DNA from: Thozetella sp. PMI_491
Lineage: Eukaryota > Ascomycota > Sordariomycetes > Chaetosphaeriales > Chaetosphaeriaceae
Direction: 5' to 3'
Assembly: GCA_021432635.1 (NCBI GenBank)
Contig: MU270037.1
Coordinates: 826,047 to 890,046, forward strand
DNA length: 64,000 nucleotides
This document shows positions 1 through 11,752 of this stretch, piece by piece (position 1 is the first letter of the stretch; the number at the start of each line of letters is the position of its first letter). The position numbers and the translations under genes are program-made. Below the pieces are notes generated by a model that had not been told where the DNA came from, ran no database searches, and was given only the letters and a program-made list of their open reading frames with translations.

Positions 1-252
1 ACCGCAAAGTTAGTATCCCCTGGTTCCGTGGCCTGCTTGGAGACGCCTCATGACCGACTGCTAACATATCTTTGTCTCTCCCCAGGTGCTGCTGCCGATG
101 GCGCTAAACATACACCAGACCGCGAGCCTGGCAGCGACGACGAGGCGAGAAACTCTGGGATGGGGACGCCGTCCGGATTCTGGAGACAAAGCCTAGCCAA
201 CGTGCGTCACCTCTTGACAGGCGGCCGAGGCGGGATTCCTGAGGGCGGGTAG
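1..252 (+). CDS. 3' end of an unidentified gene (partial)
   Basis: This looks like the last coding piece of a gene that begins before the window. A plausible intron runs from 9 (GTTAGT donor) to 85 (pyrimidine-rich tract, CTAAC branch motif at 61, CAG acceptor). Joining 1-8 to 86-252 keeps one reading frame that ends at a TAG at 250-252. The roughly 58 visible residues are polar and low in complexity (D/E, G, R, P), then a short segment with W, L and V, and a glycine-rich end. No domain is recognisable. The call rests only on the intron signals and the open frame, so it may also be chance. Confidence 0.35.
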   Translation, partial: TAKLVSPGSVACLETPHDRLLTYLCLSPGAAADGAKHTPDREPGSDDEARNSGMGTPSGFWRQSLANVRHLLTGGRGGIPEGG

Positions 253-966
253 GAGCCGTTCGCTGAGGACGGTTGGTAAAGGGGTGGTAATTATGTGCTT
301 GGGCTAGTGGCGTTTGGTTTCTTTATTTCCCTGGGTTGGTAACAGTGGGATGGATGATGCTCAGTGATAACCCTGTTACGATGGGGAGGAGTTGCCCGGA
401 ATGACGCTTAGGACCCCTGAACTGGCTCACTTTTGGACCTGTGCTTCGTGTTACGCGTCGGTGCTCGACGAGCCTCCTAGACGGATGTATGTTATTCTTG
501 CCATGGACATGTCCAGACTTATATCTAGAGGACTCGCTATAGTCCAGATTCTCGCCGATGCCTGCTCCACCCTCCACCGTCCACCATTGCGAACAAGACC
601 GCACTTATATCACCGGCGGCATTGCAATCCATCGTTCCCAGCTACGTAGGGCAAGGATCACGACGAGTATAAGACCAGCATGTTTCCTATCTACTAGCTC
701 ATGAGGATGCGGGTATCTAAAGGCACGCTACGCGAATGTCCCATTAATACCCAGAAGCGCCGCATTTCCAACAAGACACCGACGTTGTAGTGATGTGTCC
801 CAGCCCATGCTCCACCACGTGATGAACAGCCGCAACACCTCATTCAGGTCATAACAAACAGAGCTCCTTCATTTGCCAGGTAAAGGCCTGGATTGGAATT
901 CGTCATCATCTCCACAGCTCCGCCACGCTTGCCACTGCCTGTTCTCGTTACTTCGTTCGCATCAAC
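253..966. other. Intergenic region, nothing recognised
   Basis: This stretch lies between the 3' ends of the partial gene at the left edge and of the minus-strand gene at 967. It presumably holds the two 3' untranslated regions. No RNA gene, repeat or convincing reading frame was seen. Confidence 0.5.
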
Positions 967-2865
967 TCACTCGTCCGTCTCCGGCTCTGATTTCACCTTC
1001 CTTAGCTCATGAACGAAACGATAGCCCTTCCGCGGCTTCTTGCTGACAGCGGCAGCCCCTGCCGCCTCTTCATTACGGGTCTCCGTCGTCTTAGTAGGTT
1101 GTCTGGTCGCACTGGGCAGAATTTGCCGAAGAGCGGAGGACTGCGGACTGGCTAGCGATGCCTGATCCTCATCAGTAGGTGAGTGTTGCTGTCCGGAGTC
1201 CGGTGGACTCGATCGACCTGCACCACCTTTCTTTTTCGTAGAACTTCCTTCTCCGCTCGCTTCCCTAACTGCAAGTGCCCTCACAGTTGGCACCTTGACA
1301 TTAAGTTCCTTCCAGGTCGCATTCCGCATTTTTTCTTGCGTGAGCGAAGGGGACCACTCCAGATTCGCGTGGAAGCTTGGGAAGGTTGGTGTCAGAGGCA
1401 GGTGTGGGCCCAAAGTAGGGCTCTGCTGGGTTGGAGACTCCGCCTTGACGCTAGGGTCGGGCCGTGGCTGCAAAGGAGGAAGCGGGGAGCCGAGGATTGG
1501 GGTCTGCGGCGTCGGTAATGGTGATATTTCTAGCCCCGAGTTCGATCTGCGGTGAGTTGGTACAGGTATTGGCATGGGGAGATGATCTGACCCGGGGGCC
1601 GAGTTGGGGCGTGGCAGCATCGCTGGCGGAGACGGCGCTGCGATGGGACCCGGCTGTGAGTACGGTGCGCCAGTTGTTGCTCGCGGGGGTGAGAAGGGGT
1701 TGGAAGGTGCCGGTCTCGGCGGAGTTAATGATCCCAGCCTAGGGAGCGGTGGCACTGGCGACCACTCCGGCGCCGATCCTCGCCGGTGGGTTGGCATCGG
1801 TAGGGGGCCGGTCGCCGGGCTGAGCTGGATGCGAGTGTTTGTTGGTGGCCACTCAGGAGCCCATGCCGGCTTGGTGTCATATAAAGCTTCACAGACTTCT
1901 CTATCTCCATCACGAATCATCTTATTCAAGATAGCCATGATCCAATCCTTCCCCTTGGCGTATTGCCTCTGACTGGTATAGTCCGCAGGTGTGGCCGTCT
2001 GAGCCTCATCCACCATGTTCATGATCTCATGGCGACTTTGACTCGCTGATCCGGGGTTGTCCATCCGCTTGGAGGCTTCTTTCGCAAAGTAGTAGCAGTC
2101 ATACGGCGTGGGCTGCCACTGGAACCCGTCATGCCCTTTAAAGACGGGGATTTTCCGATATCCTAGGACGCGCATGTAGGCCCACACGGGCCCCGAGATG
2201 GTGTCTCTTAGGATGCTCCAGCACGCAGAGAAGCGAGCCTTGCAGACCATGGCATCAACAGTACCAGTGGTGGGGAAGGTGGTAAAGCGGGTGGTGAGCT
2301 CCTCGAGGCAGTGCGACTCCCGAGCAATCGCCTCGACTTGCTCGGCCCAGATTTGGAGGGTAGATGACGTGGTTAGGGTTATGAGCTTCATACCCCACGA
2401 GAACTTGGCCTTATCCCCGACGATGTTTGACACGGGCGCGTGCTTGCATATTTCGGGCGGCTGGGTGAGGAAAGGCGGCATGGGCGGTGTGAGGGGCATG
2501 ACCGGCTCGAACTCTTCTTCCCGACGCCTCTTTGGAGCTTGAGCTGCGGAGGGTTCGGAGGGACCGGCCCGCTTCGTCCCCGATGGCTGCGACGGTCCCA
2601 GACTCCATGGCCGCTGAGGCGTGACGGAAGGCGGCGGTGTGTCGTCGGGGACAGCCCAGAGCGCAAGAGGGGGTGGGCGCTCTGTCGCTACATAGCCGCC
2701 TCTGTGCCCGACCCCGAAGCTGCCTCGGGAGAGATCTGGCCGCTCATCCTGTTGGAGGATGGGGGACGGCAGGCCTCGACTGCCTTGGCTCTCCGGCGTT
2801 CGATATCTCGGTCGGCTGGTCGGTTCATCACTCTCATCAGTCAATATGTGCCTGATATCGGTCAT
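967..2865 (-). CDS. Hypothetical proline-rich protein with a conserved-looking core
   Basis: A single uninterrupted frame of 632 residues starts at an ATG (2865-2863). I do not recognise the family with confidence. Residues 1-130 are disordered and rich in P, S and R, with a basic cluster (KRRREEE, about 112) that could be a nuclear localisation signal. Residues about 145-350 look globular (many W, Y, F and C, few P). Residues about 350-520 are strongly P/S-rich. The C-terminus is basic and ends with a possible sumoylation site (VKSE). The order of the globular core (a W-containing helix, then a segment ILRDTISGPVWAYM) faintly recalls Gag-like folds of copia elements, but this is only an impression. 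The frame is whole and diverges from the helicase gene across about 490 nt. Confidence 0.6.
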   Translation of the reverse strand: MTDIRHILTDESDEPTSRPRYRTPESQGSRGLPSPILQQDERPDLSRGSFGVGHRGGYVATERPPPLALWAVPDDTPPPSVTPQRPWSLGPSQPSGTKRAGPSEPSAAQAPKRRREEEFEPVMPLTPPMPPFLTQPPEICKHAPVSNIVGDKAKFSWGMKLITLTTSSTLQIWAEQVEAIARESHCLEELTTRFTTFPTTGTVDAMVCKARFSACWSILRDTISGPVWAYMRVLGYRKIPVFKGHDGFQWQPTPYDCYYFAKEASKRMDNPGSASQSRHEIMNMVDEAQTATPADYTSQRQYAKGKDWIMAILNKMIRDGDREVCEALYDTKPAWAPEWPPTNTRIQLSPATGPLPMPTHRRGSAPEWSPVPPLPRLGSLTPPRPAPSNPFSPPRATTGAPYSQPGPIAAPSPPAMLPRPNSAPGSDHLPMPIPVPTHRRSNSGLEISPLPTPQTPILGSPLPPLQPRPDPSVKAESPTQQSPTLGPHLPLTPTFPSFHANLEWSPSLTQEKMRNATWKELNVKVPTVRALAVREASGEGSSTKKKGGAGRSSPPDSGQQHSPTDEDQASLASPQSSALRQILPSATRQPTKTTETRNEEAAGAAAVSKKPRKGYRFVHELRKVKSEPETDE

Positions 2866-3358
2866 GATACTAGCCGGCCGTCTCAGTTGTGATGGCGAAC
2901 ATTGTTAAGCAGCTGGGATCGCGGCCGCAAATGGAGTCAAACCGCGGGCGCCCAAACAGAACGACTGAGGAGAAAGGTCGGTAAGGAGAGGGGATGGACA
3001 ATTGGAGTGGAAGACTTACGGTGAGAGGGCGCCACGAGCTGCGGTATTTGTTGGCTCCAGCTAGGAAGGTGCGCATACGGACAGTGTGGCCCTCGCAGTC
3101 GCACTGTATTATTGTGACTGGCCCCGTTCATGGAGCCTTATTCGATGCCGGCTCTTGCCTCAAAACTAACCCTCACCGGCCTCACAGACACAAAATAGGC
3201 AACTGCGTCATCCTCGATGTGCATGTAGGTTGCTTCTGACTGTACAGGAAGCATTTTTCTCTGCAACCCCCCTGAGCGCGAGAGTGCCGTCCAATGGAGT
3301 TTACAGTGTGTCGCCAGATTGCCATCAAATTATCTTTGAGACTGGACGAGTGAGGACA
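2866..3358. promoter_or_regulatory. Divergent intergenic promoter region
   Basis: These 493 nt separate two start codons pointing away from each other, so they must contain both promoters and both 5' leaders. No TATA box or named binding site stands out. The frame of the helicase stays open upstream to 3230, but without an earlier ATG. Confidence 0.5.
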
Positions 3359-6300
3359 ATGCCTAAGAAAGGAAAGGAGAAGAGCAGCACCCCCGCCCCC
3401 GCGCCTGCGCCTGCGCCTGCGGCGGGAGCAGGGTCCAAGAAGAAAAAGCCGCCCGCAGAGGACGACTTCATCATATTCACAAACTCGGACAAGGAACCAA
3501 AGGCCAGGAGGGGTGGCGGTGCCGGCGGGTCGTCGACCAAGAATGCCGAGGGGTCCAGCGGTGCCGGCGACGCTCTGGTAGTAGGACCACCGAAGCCAAC
3601 CGTCAAGCAAATCATTGGCGGCGCTTCATGGACGGGCAAGCTGCCCGTCAACCTTCTCTCCGAGCACTGTCAAAAGCAAAAATGGGAGCGGCCCGACTAC
3701 CACACCCACAAGAACTCGGAAGGATTCTCGGTCATGGTGACGCTGGCGGCCAAGAACCCCAAGACCCAGGAAATCACCAAGCTATCACCTTTCAAACTGC
3801 CGCCGAGCCATGTCCACCTCGCGTACAAGCCAACTGCCCTGGAAGCCAAGCACTTCGCAGCTACCTATGCCCTCTACAGAGTCTGCAGCATGAAGAACTT
3901 GCATATGATGCTCCCGCCGGACTACAAGGACCTCTGGAAGGAGTTCGCGACTCTGAAGGCCCAGGATGTTAAGGAAGGGAAGGGCTGGATGTACGAGGCT
4001 GATCCGTTCCAGGCTTTGAGGGAGAGAGAGGAATCGAAGGCAGCGGCTGAGAAGAAGCGGAAACAGATCGAGGCCGCCAAAGAGAAGGCTGCCAATGAGC
4101 CAGGGGCCCATGGACCGGGGTTCAAGGCCGGAGGGTCTGGCGGCGGCGGTTCCCATGCCATCATGAGGGGGTGGGCGACTGTTCCCAAGATTGAGATGGG
4201 CAACAAAACACGAACCCAGCTTGAGGATCTCCTTCGACGCCAGACCGTATGGAATCCCCATGGCGTTGTCATGACCGCGTCGCAAAAGCAAGCCATCGTT
4301 AAAGAGTTCAAGGAACTTGGGTTCCGTCAAAGCCACGCCGAGGAGGCTGTAGACGAATGTAAGGACAGGGAAGAGAGCCTCGAATGGCTCCTCATTCATA
4401 TCCCCGAGGACGACCTTCCACGATGGGCTCTACCGGAGAAGTACAGCGCCGGTGTTACGGTCGCCTCCACGGACCTTCGAAGAGAAGGTGCCATCAAGCG
4501 ACTGTCAGAGTCCGGATACTCGGCCGAACTTTGCCGGAAGGTCTTCGACACGAACGACGGCGATGAAGGGAGAGCAGCCGAGGCTCTTCAGATGCTTCTT
4601 CTATCTAGCGGGTCAGATGGCCAGGATCTGAACGCCCAGGCCAAAGAAGAGGACGACTCATGGAGAACTCCTGAGGAATGCTGGGAAGAAGAGATGGAAA
4701 CTCTCGAAGCTAGCTTCGGGTCCAGATTCTCCAAACCTTCCTCGGATGTCTGCCAGATCCGTCTCGATGCAGTAAAGAATGGGGTTTCCGGAGAAGTTGA
4801 AACTCTTCTGCAGTTTCGCAAGTCGCCTCACTACCCTGCCCAGATCATCCTCTCAGTCCTTGGCGGCCTTCCAGCATACATCAAGTTGAGTGTCATCAAG
4901 CGGGCCCTAGCATTCGCGCGCGAGTCACTCGCTGGGGAGGAAGCAAAGATTTATTTCGTCATTGACTGGGTGCAGGAGAACATCAACAGCATTGTTGAGA
5001 AGCCTGGGCGGCTGCGCGAGGTCGCCGCTGTAGCCTCAGCTGCCTCCGAGGTGCCCTCCACTGTGAAGAAGATGGGTCGCAGGAAACCCAGGCACCCTAG
5101 GCCTATTGATTGGACGCCGAACCCACAGAGCAAACAAGAGTGGCTTTCCAGGCAAGAGACAGCAGCTTACAAGAAGATGCTGGCTCAGAGGCAGAGGCTT
5201 CCGGCGTGGCAAGTGCAAGAGATGGTCGTCGACACAGTCGCGCAGAACCAGGTCACCATTATCTCAGGCGAGACGGGTTCCGGAAAGTCCACCCAGTCTG
5301 TCCAATTCATCTTGGATGACCTCTATAAGCAAGGGATTGGAAATGCAGCCAACATCATTGTCACCCAGCCTCGACGAATCTCCGCTCTTGGCCTCGCGGA
5401 CCGAGTCAGCGACGAGCGCTGCTCCCAGGTGGGGCAGGAAGTCGGCTATTCTATCAGGGGCGAAAACAAGACCAGCAACCAGACGAAAATCACCTTCGTC
5501 ACCACCGGTGTCTTGCTCCGCCGCCTCCAGACATCTGGTGGCAAGACAGAGGATGTGGTGGCATCTCTGGCAAATGTCAGCCATGTTGTCATTGATGAGG
5601 TTCACGAGCGAAGCTTAGACACCGACTTCCTTCTGAGCATCCTACGAGATGTGCTCTACCGGCGCAAAGACCTCAAGCTCATCCTCATGAGCGCCACTCT
5701 TGACGCAGCGACTTTCAAGGACTACTTTGTTGCCGATAGGAAGGATGTGACGGTCGGCTTGGTGGAGATCGCCGGCCGCACATATCCAGTCCAAGACTTC
5801 TACTTGGACGATGTTATTCGTATGACCGGTTTCACTATCGGTTCTCGAAGGGATTACGACGACGACGATTTCGACCGCCCCAAAGAGTCGAGCATCAATT
5901 CTGATCCTATCAACAAGATTATCATGAAACTTGGCGGCAGGATCAACTATGATTTGCTGGTAGAGACGGTCAAAGGGATCGATGAAGACCTATCATCTAC
6001 CCAAAAGTCGGGCGGCATTCTCATCTTCCTCCCTGGAGTGGCTGAGATCAACCGGGCTTGCAACATTCTGAGGAACACCTCCTCCCTCCACGTGCTCCCG
6101 CTTCATGCATCCTTGGAAACCAAGGAGCAGAGGAAGGTTTTTGCGAGCGCTCCACATGGGAAGAGGAAGGTGGTGGTTGCGACCAACGTGGCCGAGACCT
6201 CCATTACTATCGATGATATCGTCGCCGTAATCGACAGCGGCAGGGTCAAGGAGACATCATTCGACCCTCAGAACAATATGCGCAAACTTGAAGAGACGTG

Positions 6301-7591
6301 GGCTTCAAAGGCAGCCTGCAAGCAACGACGTGGCCGAGCAGGCCGTGTACAGGCAGGCAAGTGCTACAAACTCTACACACAGAACTTGGAGTATCAGATG
6401 GCCGAGCGACCCGACCCCGAGATCCGGCGTGTGCCCCTGGAACAGTTGTGCTTGTCCGTGAGGGCCATGGGGATGCGAGACATCGGGGCTTTCTTGGCCC
6501 GCACTCCCACCCCACCCGAGACCTCAGCGGTGCAGTCCGCGATCGAGATGTTGCGCAGAATGGGCGCACTGGATGGAGATCAGTTGACGGCGCTTGGCGA
6601 GCAGCTGGCTGTAATCCCGGCTGACCTGCGGTGCGGCAAGTTAATGGTCTTTGGCGCCATATTTGGCTGCCTTGACGACTGTGTCACCATTGCTGCTATT
6701 CTCAGCAGCAAGAGCCCGTTCCTGTCTCCACAGGAGAAGCGCGCAGAGGCCAAGGAAGCTAGAATGAGGTTTGCCAGAGGGGACGGCGATCTCCTGACGG
6801 ACTTGAGGGCGTACCAGGAGTGGGACGAGATGATGCAGGACCGTATCCCCCAGCGCAAGGTTCGCGCCTATTGCGACGAAAACTTCCTCTCCTTCCAGAC
6901 CTTGTCCGACATCGCTTCCACGCGTACCCAGTACTACTCCGCCTTATCCGAGATGGGTATCACGCAGCCCGGCGCTCTTCCGACTAGCGGTTCGGCATCC
7001 TTAGCCCTTCTCCGGGCCTTAACAGCATCTGCCTTCAGCCCTCAGATCGCCCGGATCCAGTTCCCTGACAAGAAGTACATGGCTTCAGTGTCGGGAGCCG
7101 TGGAGCTCGATCCAGAGGCCAAGACGATCAAGTACTTCACGCAGGAGAGCGGGCGGATATTCATCCATCCGAGCAGCACCATGTTTGACAACCATGGTTT
7201 CTCGGGCAACGCAGCGTTCTTGTCCTACTTTAGTATGATCTCGACAAGCAAGATGTTCATTCGAGATCTAACGCGTAAGTTCTCCAAATGCCTCTGGAGA
7301 ATTGTAACACTCCTTCCATGGTCCTGACTATTCTTGATAGCGTTCAACGCGTATACTCTGCTTCTATTCTCTGGAGCCATCGAGCTCGACACCCAGGGAC
7401 GTGGTCTTGTAGTCGATGGGTGGCTACGCCTGCGCGGCTGGGCGCGCATCGGGGTCTTGGTGTCGAGGCTGAGAGGGCTGGTGGACGATGTCATCGCCAT
7501 GAAGGTGGACAACCCATCTTTGGATCTCAAGAACAACGACGTCATCAAGGTAGTTACGAAACTCATAGAGTTGGATGGAATGGATGCATAG
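3359..7591 (+). CDS. DExH-box ATP-dependent RNA helicase, DHX29/DHX57/YLR419W type
   Basis: Exons 3359-7274 and 7341-7591 encode about 1388 residues; the 66-nt intron has a GTAAGT donor and a GATAG acceptor. The protein should unwind structured RNA with ATP. Relatives act on ribosomes during translation initiation. Visible order: lysine-rich and Ala-Pro N-terminus; two UBA-like three-helix stretches (about 300-345 and 375-420); an RWD-like domain (about 438-545); RecA1 with P-loop GETGSGKST (637-645), DEVH (746-749) and SAT (778-780); RecA2 with QRRGRAGR (989-996); then winged-helix/ratchet (HA2) and OB-fold regions, the latter continuing across the splice as TPFNAYTLLLFSG. The ATG at 3359 has a good context (ACAATG) and is the first ATG of the frame. 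The UBA and RWD parts set it apart from splicing DEAH helicases such as Prp2 and Prp16. Confidence 0.93.
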
Positions 7592-7754
7592 ACAAGAGAA
7601 GGACTATGGGTTATACATGATAGACGAGTCAATAAAAGAAATTCCTTTTTTGATCGCTGATATATATACATTGAAACCGAAACCTTGGGCCGCCACAACG
7701 CCAGTCATTCATAGCCGTGATATCAAATCCAGCCTTGAGCCTGCCTAGAACCCC

Positions 7755-10348
7755 TTACCAATCCCCCGCCAACGACGGCCTCCATCCCGGAGGGGGCGGC
7801 GTCTTAAAGTACTGTTCCATGACCGCCCAGTCGACGACGCCAGGCTGGCGAGTCTCTACCTGGGGTTCGGCGAATTCTACGTCGTATCGTACTTCCATGC
7901 CGCTCCTACTAATCATGACCTGATCATACCACCGTTCTTCGTCCGGAGCCCCGACCACTCGCAGAGTAGGGTCCAAGGTCTCGACCGTTACCTCCTCTTC
8001 GGACTCCCACTGCACCCAGATCCTAGTGGCGCTCCCATCATCTTGTTGCACAACGTACTCGTCGACCGGTTCCCCAGTACCGAATCGGAAGCTCCCCTTT
8101 GTTCCAGTCGGGGCGGTGACCTCGGCGGCGACTCCCTTTCTTCTCTTATTGCCGGCCTGGTCGACTTCGATGGTCCGCCAGAGCTTCACCTCAAAACGAC
8201 CCAGAACTGTAGCAAATCCGCCTCTGGCCCACCCGAGCCACTTGGTCAGCTGTGAATGGACTACCCACTCCTCACCAGCTGGCTTCACTAGTTCTATCCC
8301 TAGCACTTCGCCGACCATCACGCCCGTGGGGCCGCTCGCCCACCCGTGGGCATGGCTATTGCGGGCGGTGCTCCAGTACGCCGGGTACTGCACGTGTCCA
8401 TCAACGCGGAATCCTTCGGCCAGCGTGCTGTTGGTGAAGCCGTCGCCGTCAAGAAGATACCCCCACTCGAGTAGCGCCAACTCAACGGCGGCGTCAGTAT
8501 TGCCCGCGGCACAGTGGGCCAACAGCTCAAAGCTGCTGGCGAACGGGGAGATGACGTTGGGGAACTCGGTAGCTGGGGCACCAAATTTGATCCAACGTGA
8601 GCGCAGGTTGCTACTGATGTTGAGAGCCGTGGGAGGACCGCCTGGAAGAGGGGTGGCAGCCCGCTGGTCGCTCTTGGGGTGCTCCCAAGGGAGACCAGAA
8701 CGATTGAGACCGGCGCTGCTGATGAGAGTCCAAGAGTTCCCATCTTGAGGCTCGGTGCGCTCATCACCTATGCAATTGCGCCGGCCGACATTGTCCGAGA
8801 AGAGGCCGCTATCTGGGCAGTATAGCCTAGCAAGGCCCTCTTCTATGATCAGCTGGAGGGTGGTCCAGTCCTCTAGTAAGGCAGTGTCATTTCGCCTGAT
8901 ATCCTCCTTGCTGTCTTTGGGGAGCCACGAGAGCAAGAGCTTGCTCTTACTCAAAGCGGCGTGCAGCATGGCAGTAGCTTCGAGATTGTGTCCTGTCATA
9001 CCAGGCCGAAGCCAGTCGGCCGTGGATGCGACGTGGACCAGACCCAGCTCGTCGACCCTTGATATGCTGACCTGGAGCGCTTTCAGGTAGGCGGGCCAGC
9101 GTTGCTCCAACCAGGCAATGTCTCCAGAGTAGAGAACGTAGTTATATGTCCCCAGGAGGGTATGGATATGGTAGGTGTCGCTGAATTCGCCGCGGAAACC
9201 CATGGGTGGGCCGGCGTAGGGCAATGATCCGTCGCTGAACTGATGCGTGTACAGCACGTCCAGCGCATTGCGGACAGCAACCATGTCATAGGTCGACACC
9301 GCTATGCCGGGCACCGCGATGTACATGTCCCCAGGCCACACGACCCTGTCCCTCTTGGCGCCATCTGTTGTCACAGCTTTACCCTCCGCGATGGTAAAGT
9401 TGTTATACCAAGAGCCGGTTGGAGACTCGTTGTGATCGAGGAAGCGGTTGTAGTCAATCAGGGCCGAGCCCTCCTTCGGATCGATAGTCGACAGCTGCAG
9501 CGTCCATGCACCAGCGTACCAAATTCGGTTGAGGAGGCGACTGGAGCTGTAGAAGTATCCCGAGTACGCACGGCCATTCGACTGTGAGGGAAATGCTGTG
9601 CAGTTGACCCAGACGTTGGACAGTGATACATAGGCTCGGCTGTACTTCATAGTGCCGATGTACGTCGAGAGCGGCCTGGAGTCGTGGCCCAGGACCTTCT
9701 GGCCCAACGTGTCCACCATGTTCCATATCCTGTCCCCGGCACTAACGGCATCGTCGGACGACTTTTTGTACGGGAGGTTGATGGTTAAGTACTTGAATGC
9801 GCCACGGTTAAACTCGGGGTCGACGCACACCGTACCGGTCCGATCTCCGATCTCGAGCGCAAGGGGCAGGTCTCGCTCTTGCCGGTCGGTCGTCGCGTCT
9901 GGGATGGGGCCGGCAAACCACGGCGATTCCGAGTATGCGAGGTTGACGACCGGGTCTTCCCCGACGGAGCTGACTTCGAAGCAGACCCTACGGAAAACCA
10001 CCGTCAATACGAATGTCTCTGGCCATATCATAGGAGAAGCTTCACCAACCTCCCCGCGATGTTCTCGGCGAACTGCAAGCTTAGGGTGCCCCCAGCGCCA
10101 ATCAGTAGCCCCTTCCCCTCTTCGTTCTCGTCGCCGTCGACAGTAGATGTCGATACATTCCCGCGGACCTTGTAGATGCGCACCGGTGTAATGTAGCTCT
10201 TGTTCGCCGGGGCCCGGATGTACTCGTCCCAGGGGCCTGGAAATAGGGTCGCGTTGGGGAGGTTCTCGTAGTCGATGTAAGGAAGGCGGCTACCATTCGC
10301 GCAAGCTACCGACACAAAGGCAGCGGCAGCTAACTTGGCACGAAGCAT
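7755..10348 (-). CDS. Secreted GH78-type alpha-L-rhamnosidase (six-hairpin glycosidase)
   Basis: Exons 10348-10050 and 9987-7755 give about 843 residues. The 62-nt intron (GTTGGT donor, CGTAG acceptor) splits an Arg codon. The start at 10348 is the first ATG; it has A at -3 and opens a signal peptide (MLRAKLAAAAFVSVACANG), so the enzyme is probably secreted. It would release terminal L-rhamnose from pectic rhamnogalacturonan or plant glycosides. Diagnostic features are the (alpha/alpha)6-barrel motif KRDRVVWPGD (about 311-320), where GH78 enzymes place catalytic acids, and a downstream SHAHGWASGPTGV segment followed by a C-terminal beta-sandwich. The exact substrate cannot be read. The gene converges on the helicase with a gap of 163 nt. 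No neighbouring pectinase or sugar transporter suggests a cluster. Confidence 0.88.
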
Positions 10349-11752
10349 AGTGATTGATTGGGTGGAGGGGCTCGCCCGCAAAGTCAAGTATAGATCAGGG
10401 GAAGATGCATGAGGGAGGAAACCAGCGGACTGGAATGCTGGAATGCAGGGCTCGGGGAAGGAGCGAAGAGCGTGATACCGTCGTACTCATCGGGCCCCTC
10501 GACGCGAAGAAAGGGTACCTACTTTTACGCCGACACAACACACCACCAACTATAAGGCACTGTTAACTGCCTTCCTGTCAGCTTGAAAGGGGGGGGGGAT
10601 GACGTGGTGCAACGGAGCTCCCACACACGCTAGCCCACCCTCGCGTATCCCCGCTTTCTCCAACGTAGCACATCACACCCCCCTGGCTGGCAGCGTGGCA
10701 GGCTACCTTACCCTGTGCATCGATGTCGCAGCCGGCCGGCACAGCCCTAGCTTACCGGCGCGCCCCTGCATCCCAACAATTTGCCGCCCGCCCAGCTTCC
10801 GGGCTTCCTCCCTGCTTCCCGCATCGGCCTATATATGCTATGTACTGTACGGCGTGTCGGCGGAGAGACAGAGGGGAATATCTTACTCGATGAGGGGATC
10901 CTCCCATCAACCTAGCAAGCGATGCGCCTCTTTAAATCGACAGGTGTTACAAAGATATGCAGTGCTCTTTAACCCCATCCCTAAAAACCGCGGTAGCTTG
11001 CTCTCACATATGGGTGCGCTCGCATTGGGGGAGGGTTTTTTTTGGGGATTACTGTTGTATAAGAGCTATTTAGTGTGTACTAACCGCTCTCATCATCTTC
11101 GTCATCGGGTGTGGTTGATTTGGCTTGGACAGACCAGTCACCAGCCACTTGGCTGGGACAGTAATCGAACCTTCGATGATCGAGGGGACTTTCCGGCGAT
11201 ACAGTCATGCACTAGCAATGACAGACCGGGTTACCTCTGCGCTGCCCTCCGCTGGTTGAGTCGAGCCTGCTTCCCCGTCCGGTCCTTCTAGCCCACGGAC
11301 GGAGTACGCTGCCCGACCGCGGGGACACGCTTTCACATTTCACAAGCTAGGGTTGGAGCTTTCAAGCTACCATTCAGACCCTAGATTCTCCTCATGCTGT
11401 CCAGCCACGAGGGATTCTTCTCGCCAGGCTGGAGCTTTCAAGCTACCAAAGGGCCTGCGTCTCTACCCAGGGCGCCGCTCTCCTGTCGGGTGTCGTGAAA
11501 GCAAAATTAAGATAACGCCAAGTTGTGTGATGGGGCTGGGGTTGGGGAGGGGATATAGGCCTATCAACCTACGGGGTGTGTTGGTGCTGTGTCGTGTGTC
11601 TGGGGAAGTATCGACCAAAATCATGCCGTCGTGCCGCGTGGGCAGACCGGGCTCGACAGGCAGCGATTCGGTCGTAGGGGGGCATCGTCCATGGTGCTAT
11701 CGTATCCGATCCGGGTTTCTCAAACCGGGCCACAGCCGCCTGGCATTTCCGC
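10349..11752. other. Intergenic region: rhamnosidase promoter and importin 3' side
   Basis: About 1.4 kb without a supportable gene. The left part should hold the promoter of the rhamnosidase gene and the right part the 3' untranslated region of importin alpha. Short homopolymers (G9 near 10590, T8 near 11037) and an imperfect palindrome around 11175-11190 (TTCGATGATCGA) are present. A similar motif recurs at 25130. Confidence 0.45.

Noticed and set aside
3230-3358. Upstream extension of the helicase frame
   Set aside because: The frame is open but has no ATG before 3359; the family-like start MPKKGKEK and a good context favour 3359.
11165-11195. T-loop-like word AATCGAACC
   Set aside because: No cloverleaf can be formed around it on either strand.
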